Assembly: GCA_948146395.1 (NCBI GenBank)
Contig: OX411551.1
Span: 62,434,346-62,498,345, forward strand
Direction: 5' to 3'
DNA from: Fragum whitleyi
Taxonomy: Eukaryota > Mollusca > Bivalvia > Cardiida > Cardiidae
Length of the DNA stretch: 64,000 bases
Of this stretch, positions 62,865 through 64,000 are shown piece by piece. Within the stretch, counting starts at the first letter, position 1, and every line of letters begins with the position of its first letter. A model generated the notes under the pieces. The model made no database searches and was not told the DNA's origin. It saw only the letters and a program-made list of their open reading frames with translations. Position numbers and translations under genes: made by a program.

Positions 62865-64000
62865 CTCCCCGAAGGGAGAGCATATAGCCGCCGCTTCGTC
62901 TGTCCGTCCGTCCGTCCATCCCCACCTATTTCTCCATAACCCTTGGGCCAAATCAAATGAAACTTACCATATCAACTCCCTATGATATAGTGATGATGCA
63001 ACTGTGACGGTGTTTGGATTTGAGGCCTCGTCACGGGAAAAGGGGACTTAGGGTAAAAAACAGTTTTTCCCAAATTTCTCCTAGTCTAACTGTCAGAATT
63101 TAGTGAAATTTCATATTTGAGTAGCAAATTAGATACCCTTTACTATAAACAATTTGAAATTAACGTAAAAAAAAATATCATGGAAAAAGGGGGCTAAATG
63201 TTTGTTACCTTTACGTAAGCATGTAAATTAGTTATTGCGTCCGTCCGTCCCCACCTATTTCTCCATAACCCTTGGGCCAAATCAAATGAAACTTACCATG
63301 TGAACTTCCAATGATATAGTGATGATGCAACTGTGACGGTTTTTGGATTTGAGGCCTCGTCACGGGAAAAGGGGACTTAGGGTAAAAAACAGTTTTTCCC
63401 AAATTTCTCCTAGTCTAACTGTCAGAATTTAGTGAAATTTCACATTTCAGTAGCAAATCAGATGCCCTTTACCGTAAACTATTTGAAATTTGTGTCTAAA
63501 AATATGTCATGCAAAAAGGAGGTTTAATGTTTGTTACCTTTATGTTTGCTGTATAAGATAAAAACCTTATTTTAGTCCTTGCAATCTGACCACAGAGCAT
63601 ATCTCCTAAAGTATAATAGCTATCAACTTGAAACTTTATGGGTGGATAGATCTTATGGAGGAGAAGTGCTATGCACAAGAACTACAACTCTTGCTTGCAA
63701 AATTTTGGAGTCATTGCCCTTTGTTATTTTTGATACTTAGGTTATGTCTGGAGCATATCTCCTAAAGTATAATAGCTATCAGCTTGAAACTTTATGGGTG
63801 GATAGATCTCGTGGAGGAGAAGTGCTATGCACAAGAACTACAACTCTTGCTTGCAAAATTTTGGAGTCATTGCCCTTTGTTATTTTTGATACTAAGGTTA
63901 TGTCTGGAGCATATCTCCTAAAGTATAATAGCTATCAACTTGAAACTTTATGGGTGGATAGATCTCATAGAGGAGAAGTGCAGTGTACAAGAACTGCAAC
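62865..64000 (+). mobile_element. Tandem-core element, GCTCCCCGAAGGGAG type, runs off the window
   Basis: TTTATGCTCCCCGAAGGGAG with AGCATATAG forms the 5' stem, then CTGTCCGTCCGTCCGTCC. Two copies of a 329-bp unit (CCCCACCTATTTCTCCATAA at 62920 and 63249) precede at least three 156-bp units (GAGCATATCTCCTAAAG at about 63593, 63750, 63906). The second unit type is the same as in 29791-30057 and homologous to 45172-46088. The 3' end is outside the window. Confidence 0.7.

Overview
The window looks like nuclear DNA from a bivalve mollusc. It is AT-rich and dominated by non-coding repeats. The repeats belong to types common in bivalve genomes: pearl-like elements with tandem cores, tRNA-headed SINEs with a 'GCGGCGTTAAAC' type tail, and many MITEs. 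The main gene has short exons in very long introns. Species cannot be named from the sequence alone.

Layout. 1-11.7 kb is a repeat field with no convincing host gene: a 70-bp inverted-repeat pair, a TTAA-flanked foldback element (3603-4325), a six-copy 23-bp minisatellite (7238-7375), a TTAA MITE (8924-9152) and a decayed gag-like remnant (10446-10980). 11.7-13.4 kb on the minus strand holds a TRIM-like reading frame (coiled coil, then an NHL-type beta-propeller), split by one in-frame TAA and without RING or B-box. 13.4-29.5 kb is again repeats, with a broken Tc1-like transposase, a Ty3/Gypsy-like gag fragment and several MITEs.

29.5-59.7 kb is the 5' part of SCYL2 (SCY1-like pseudokinase 2, CVAK104) on the plus strand. 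Twelve coding exons join in frame for 577 codons, covering the whole pseudokinase domain and the HEAT-repeat region; the C-terminal clathrin/AP-2-binding tail must lie beyond the window. Its introns are packed with repeats. Introns 2 and 8 also carry decayed duplicates of the 3' ends of exons 2 and 8. 59.7-64 kb has more MITEs, a frameshifted remnant of a herpes-tegument-like cysteine-protease domain of the kind carried by mobile elements (62.3-62.8 kb), and the start of another tandem-core element running off the end.

The most interesting signal is the set of about 20 non-autonomous elements built on one plan: a T-run and 5' stem, a CTGTCCGTCC-type leader, a tandem core of roughly 145-190-bp units, and a 3' hairpin followed directly by TCTTGTT. 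The hairpin stems differ in sequence between families but keep their pairing, and one 156-bp core unit occurs under different termini. This suggests a modular Helentron/HINE-like replication system acting on exchangeable cores. A second cross-family signal is a central AAATTGCTT/AAGCAATTT hairpin shared by TTAA-type and CAGGG-type MITEs.
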